A stretch of 32,011 bases of DNA from Spirochaetales bacterium (GTDB lineage: Bacteria > Spirochaetota > Spirochaetia > DSM-2461), in assembly GCA_028532905.1 (NCBI GenBank), contig JAQQAM010000144.1, forward strand, positions 1 through 32,011, in the 5' to 3' direction. A program made the translations under genes and the position numbers. Positions 29,389 through 32,011 of the stretch are shown here, piece after piece. Position 1 is the first letter of the stretch, and each line of letters starts with the position of its first letter. The notes below the pieces were generated by a model that ran no database searches, was not told the DNA's origin, and worked only from the letters and a program-made list of their open reading frames with translations.

Positions 29389-30719
29389 CCTATCAATACC
29401 TCTGCTTCGGGATAACGAATATTATAAACTGTTTCCGGTGTTACCACCGGTATGATAATGGCAAACAGACCGATTCTACCGGCAAACATGGTACAGATCA
29501 AAACCAGTTGACTCAAATCACTGAGTTCAGAGGTGATGCCCATACTCAGCCCCACTGTCCCCAGGGCGGAAACGCATTCAAACAGGATCGCCTGAAAGCC
29601 GGCTGTACTGTTCCAGCTGAAGCTCTCAAATAAAGTCACCAGAAACAGGGAAACGAAGAGGATCGCCAGAGCCTTGAGAAAATACAGCCCTGCCTTACCC
29701 AGCAGATCCCTGCTGATTCTTCTTTGCAGAAAGGAGATCTCTCCCCTGTCATCAATGCCCTTGATGAAAATGAGGAGCAGAAGAAACATGGTTGTCACCT
29801 TGATTCCGCCGGCAGTGGATCCCGAACCGCCCCCGATCAGCATCAGAACTATATTCAGAAGATAGGAGGGCATGGAAAAGCCTGCCTGATCGACGGTATT
29901 GAATCCGGCGGTTCTTGTTGTGATGGACTGAAACAGAGCCGCCCCCAGAGCCTCCGGCAGGGACAGACCTGCCAAAAGCCGGTTCCGCTCCATAAAAAAG
30001 AAAATCAGAAATCCGAGCAGCAGCAGAGCGGCCGTAAAGAAAAGCATCACCTTGCTGTGGTATTTCAGCTTCCTTTTCCCGGAGGTTCTGACCATCTGAA
30101 AAAGGTTCCAGAGAACCATGAACCCCATTCCGCCGGTAATGATCAGAAAGGAGATTCCCGTCATAACCGCAGGATTGGAGGCGAAGCGGGTCAGGCTGTC
30201 TGAGTACAGAGAAAATCCGGCATTACAGAAGGCGGAGATTCCATGAAACACAGAGGCAAAAACCGGGTTTTCCACTCCCTGCCGGACCATTCCCGGATAC
30301 ATGATCAACATACCCGTCAGCTCAATAAGCAGAGTAAAGGTCAGGATTCTCCGTATGATTTTTCTGGGTTTCTGAATATTCTCAGAACCGTAGTACTCCT
30401 GAATGATGGCCCTGTTGCTGAAAGAGAGACGGCTCCCCGGAAAAAAGAGGTAGAGTGTTGAAAATGTAATGAATCCCAGCCCCCCCGCCTGAATCAGGCA
30501 GAGAAGAATAATCTGTCCCGAAAAGGAAAAATCTCCTGTGGGAACAGTGGAAAGACCGGTCACACAAACGGCGGAGACAGTGGTGAACAGGGCATCCAGA
30601 ATTCCGAGACGCCCGGTACGGAATGATGACGGAAGCAGAAGGAGACCTGTTCCTGAAGCTATGAGAAACAGAAAATACAGTAACAGTATCTGCTTGTCTG
30701 ACAGATAAGTGCGTTTCAC
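29385..30719 (-). CDS. ktrB: Ktr/Trk-type potassium channel subunit
   Basis: The 444-residue membrane protein has four M1-P-M2 repeats and the four filter stretches with conserved glycines: AVCVTGLS, FCNAGFS, TTRTAGFN and ALGTVGLS. It also has the GGGSGSTAGGIK stretch of the gating region. With KtrA it takes up potassium, usually driven by sodium. Start choice: a longer version begins with TTG at 30773 and overlaps the upstream gene by 44 bases with no ribosome site. I prefer the GTG at 30719, ten bases after the upstream stop, which gives the usual short N-terminus VKRTYLSDKQILLLYF. Neither start has a good ribosome site, so translation may depend on coupling to the upstream gene. Confidence 0.92.
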   Translation of the reverse strand: MKRTYLSDKQILLLYFLFLIASGTGLLLLPSSFRTGRLGILDALFTTVSAVCVTGLSTVPTGDFSFSGQIILLCLIQAGGLGFITFSTLYLFFPGSRLSFSNRAIIQEYYGSENIQKPRKIIRRILTFTLLIELTGMLIMYPGMVRQGVENPVFASVFHGISAFCNAGFSLYSDSLTRFASNPAVMTGISFLIITGGMGFMVLWNLFQMVRTSGKRKLKYHSKVMLFFTAALLLLGFLIFFFMERNRLLAGLSLPEALGAALFQSITTRTAGFNTVDQAGFSMPSYLLNIVLMLIGGGSGSTAGGIKVTTMFLLLLIFIKGIDDRGEISFLQRRISRDLLGKAGLYFLKALAILFVSLFLVTLFESFSWNSTAGFQAILFECVSALGTVGLSMGITSELSDLSQLVLICTMFAGRIGLFAIIIPVVTPETVYNIRYPEAEVLIG

Positions 30720-30729
30720 AGCTGAATTT

Positions 30730-31230
30730 CTATTGAAGAAGGCTGCCGATCCGGGAAAATTCGGAAGAGGCAACCGGTCCGGTCATGGTGTACACAATTG
30801 TGCCTGTCTCGTTGATAACAAGGATTCCCCCGCTTTCATCCTGGTAATTCAGTCTTTTCTGCATATTACCGTTCCAGTCTCCGTATACGGGCATTCCGGT
30901 TCGCCGGGAATGATCGATAAGGCGCTCTTCCCATATTTTCTTCAACAGCCCCACATTGGAACAGTTCACCACAGTGACGGTCTGTATCCTGTCCTTATCC
31001 AGGGAGAGGGTTTTAAGATATTCCTTAAGTTCCTCATTCAGGGTCAGCTGGGAACGGTCTTCATAAAAAAGGACAGTGGTTCTTTCACTCAGGTCATCTT
31101 TTATCAAAATCTGACCTGTTCCGGAAACAACAGAAAATCCGGGAATCTCGTCTCCCGTCTCCAGCGCAGTAAGGCTGATGCTGAAAAGAGAAAACATAAT
31201 GACTAGAGAGAAGAGGCGTACCGGATTCAT
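30730..31230 (-). CDS. exported thioredoxin-fold protein
   Basis: The 166-residue protein has a cleavable-looking signal peptide (NPVRLFSLVIMFSLFSISLTA) and then a redoxin-like body: GDEIPGFSVVSGTGQILIKDDL, TVLFYEDRSQ and the late strand GGILVINETGTIVYTMTGPV. The only cysteine in the mature part is in VVNCSNVG, so there is no CxxC redox pair. It resembles the YtfJ/redoxin-like group but probably is not a disulfide enzyme. AAAGGAAG precedes the ATG. It is the first gene of the minus-strand set with ktrB and ktrA; a link to potassium uptake is suggested only by order. Confidence 0.75.
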   Translation of the reverse strand: MNPVRLFSLVIMFSLFSISLTALETGDEIPGFSVVSGTGQILIKDDLSERTTVLFYEDRSQLTLNEELKEYLKTLSLDKDRIQTVTVVNCSNVGLLKKIWEERLIDHSRRTGMPVYGDWNGNMQKRLNYQDESGGILVINETGTIVYTMTGPVASSEFSRIGSLLQ

Positions 31231-31293
31231 TTCTACTTCCTTTTAAGTGTTATATCCTATCTTACCATATACAGATAAAAAGGGAATAGAAGA

Positions 31294-32011
31294 TCAGTCC
31301 TCCTCCCCTTCAGGCAGGGGCATGGCCGCTGCTTTTTCCTTACTGCCTGCCGAAAATTTGAAATTAGGACTCCAGTGAGCTCCTTTTGCCGGAATCGTTA
31401 TCTCTTCTCCGGTTTTGGGATTTCTTCCAAGACGTGCCTTCCTGCTGGGTTTCAGGGTCAGTGAAAAGCGCCCCAGTCTGCCGAAAGAGACATTCTTGCC
31501 CAGGAGCATTCCTGTTTCCAGCATAGAGACATAGTCGTCTGTGATTTCCCTGATTTTATCCTGGGTCAGACCGCTCTTTTTGGCCAGATAGGCAATAATA
31601 TTCTGTTTATTAAACTGATCGGCTTCCTGACTGTCCAGAGGAAGGGTCAGATCACGGTTTAAATGAATAAAAGAATTGGTCAGAAAGACAGTGGCTTCGT
31701 GGACTCTTTTTTCCTGCTCCCCTGCCGGAACATCTTCCCGGCAGACAACAATTTTATACAGAGCCGATGTATTTTTCAGGGGGCCTGCGCTGAACGCCGC
31801 AGCCCGTCCGTAAGCGGCCGGCGCCCCGAGGGTCGTTTTTTCGCAGCGGACAATATCCGGCACATCAGTTCTGAGAGAAATACTGGCATATTCAAGCCAC
31901 CGCTCTTCACCATACCCCAGAGTGACCAGAGAACCGGAAAAAGTCAGCAGTAACCCCGCCCTGGGATCATCGGCAGACAGCTCTTCCACTTCTTCCATAT
32001 CCAGCAGTTTT
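31294..32011 (-). CDS. HU-fold DNA-binding protein, 5' end outside the window
   Basis: This minus-strand gene is partial: the reading frame stays open to the window edge, and the ATG at 31998 has no ribosome site, so the true start is probably beyond 32011. The visible 238 residues comprise an N-terminal region I do not recognise and a C-terminal HU domain of about 100 residues (IIAYLAKKSGLTQDKIREITDDY, FGRLGRFSLTL, then ARLGRNPKTGEEITIPAKG with the RNPxTG arm). An HU domain after a long N-terminal region is unusual. It is the third HU-fold gene in this window. Confidence 0.82.
   Translation of the reverse strand, partial: KLLDMEEVEELSADDPRAGLLLTFSGSLVTLGYGEERWLEYASISLRTDVPDIVRCEKTTLGAPAAYGRAAAFSAGPLKNTSALYKIVVCREDVPAGEQEKRVHEATVFLTNSFIHLNRDLTLPLDSQEADQFNKQNIIAYLAKKSGLTQDKIREITDDYVSMLETGMLLGKNVSFGRLGRFSLTLKPSRKARLGRNPKTGEEITIPAKGAHWSPNFKFSAGSKEKAAAMPLPEGEED

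Overview
The window looks like chromosomal DNA of a free-living anaerobic spirochaete (Spirochaeta/Oceanispirochaeta-like). This is inferred from the mix of genes: pyruvate:ferredoxin oxidoreductase, type III glutamine synthetase, FecR/PEGA lipoproteins, Ktr-type potassium uptake and several HU-like proteins. No rRNA or taxon marker is present to prove it. I see no insertion sequence, prophage or CRISPR array.

Layout. (1) 59-4960: a compact plus-strand operon with a CoA-acylating aldehyde dehydrogenase of the sulfoacetaldehyde type, two ADP-forming acyl-CoA ligase subunits (SucC/SucD-like) and a DASS anion transporter. Together they could turn an aldehyde into an exported acid with gain of ATP, or run the other way as an uptake and activation route. 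(2) 4961-5358: intergenic, with a hairpin oriented as a minus-strand terminator and a near-consensus sigma-54 promoter for glnN (5362-7485). (3) 7616-7770: a solo tRNA-Asn with its own promoter and terminator, then a lipoprotein, a small minus-strand ORF, a solo RbsD, an HU-like gene and an HU-transmembrane-LysM gene, followed by a divergent NAD+-dependent DNA ligase on the minus strand. (4) 13092-13523: tRNA-Cys followed by a 180-bp tandem repeat that re-uses the last 18 bases of the tRNA plus its terminator. A third, partial copy seems to supply the promoter of the next gene. (5) 13542-17977: a double-GNAT protein, a flavodoxin-like protein, a cupin (minus), and a tight trio of MDR oxidoreductase, DUF1284-like protein and an atypical carbamoyltransferase. 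(6) 17986-20560: Nudix and KamA/EpmB genes (minus) divergent from serine acetyltransferase. (7) 20572-24822: a large FecR-PEGA-beta-propeller lipoprotein divergent from a glycosyltransferase. (8) 25002-28532: nifJ (PFOR), a highly expressed-looking metabolic gene. (9) 28681-31230: a minus-strand set with a thioredoxin-fold exported protein, KtrB and KtrA, then the 3' part of a third HU-fold protein running off the window.

Transcription signals are easy to read here. Many genes have -35/-10 pairs with exactly 17-bp spacing. Three genes (7817, 9535 and the minus-strand 19586) have a -10 box only 6-8 bases before the ATG and no Shine-Dalgarno sequence, so they are probably leaderless. Several starts were moved from the longest ORF because a promoter or ribosome site falls inside the longer version.

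Most interesting items: the tRNA-Cys tail repeat (structurally like the E. coli tyrT repeats), the HU-TM-LysM protein as a possible nucleoid-to-envelope tether, the sulfoacetaldehyde-type operon, and the leaderless gene set.
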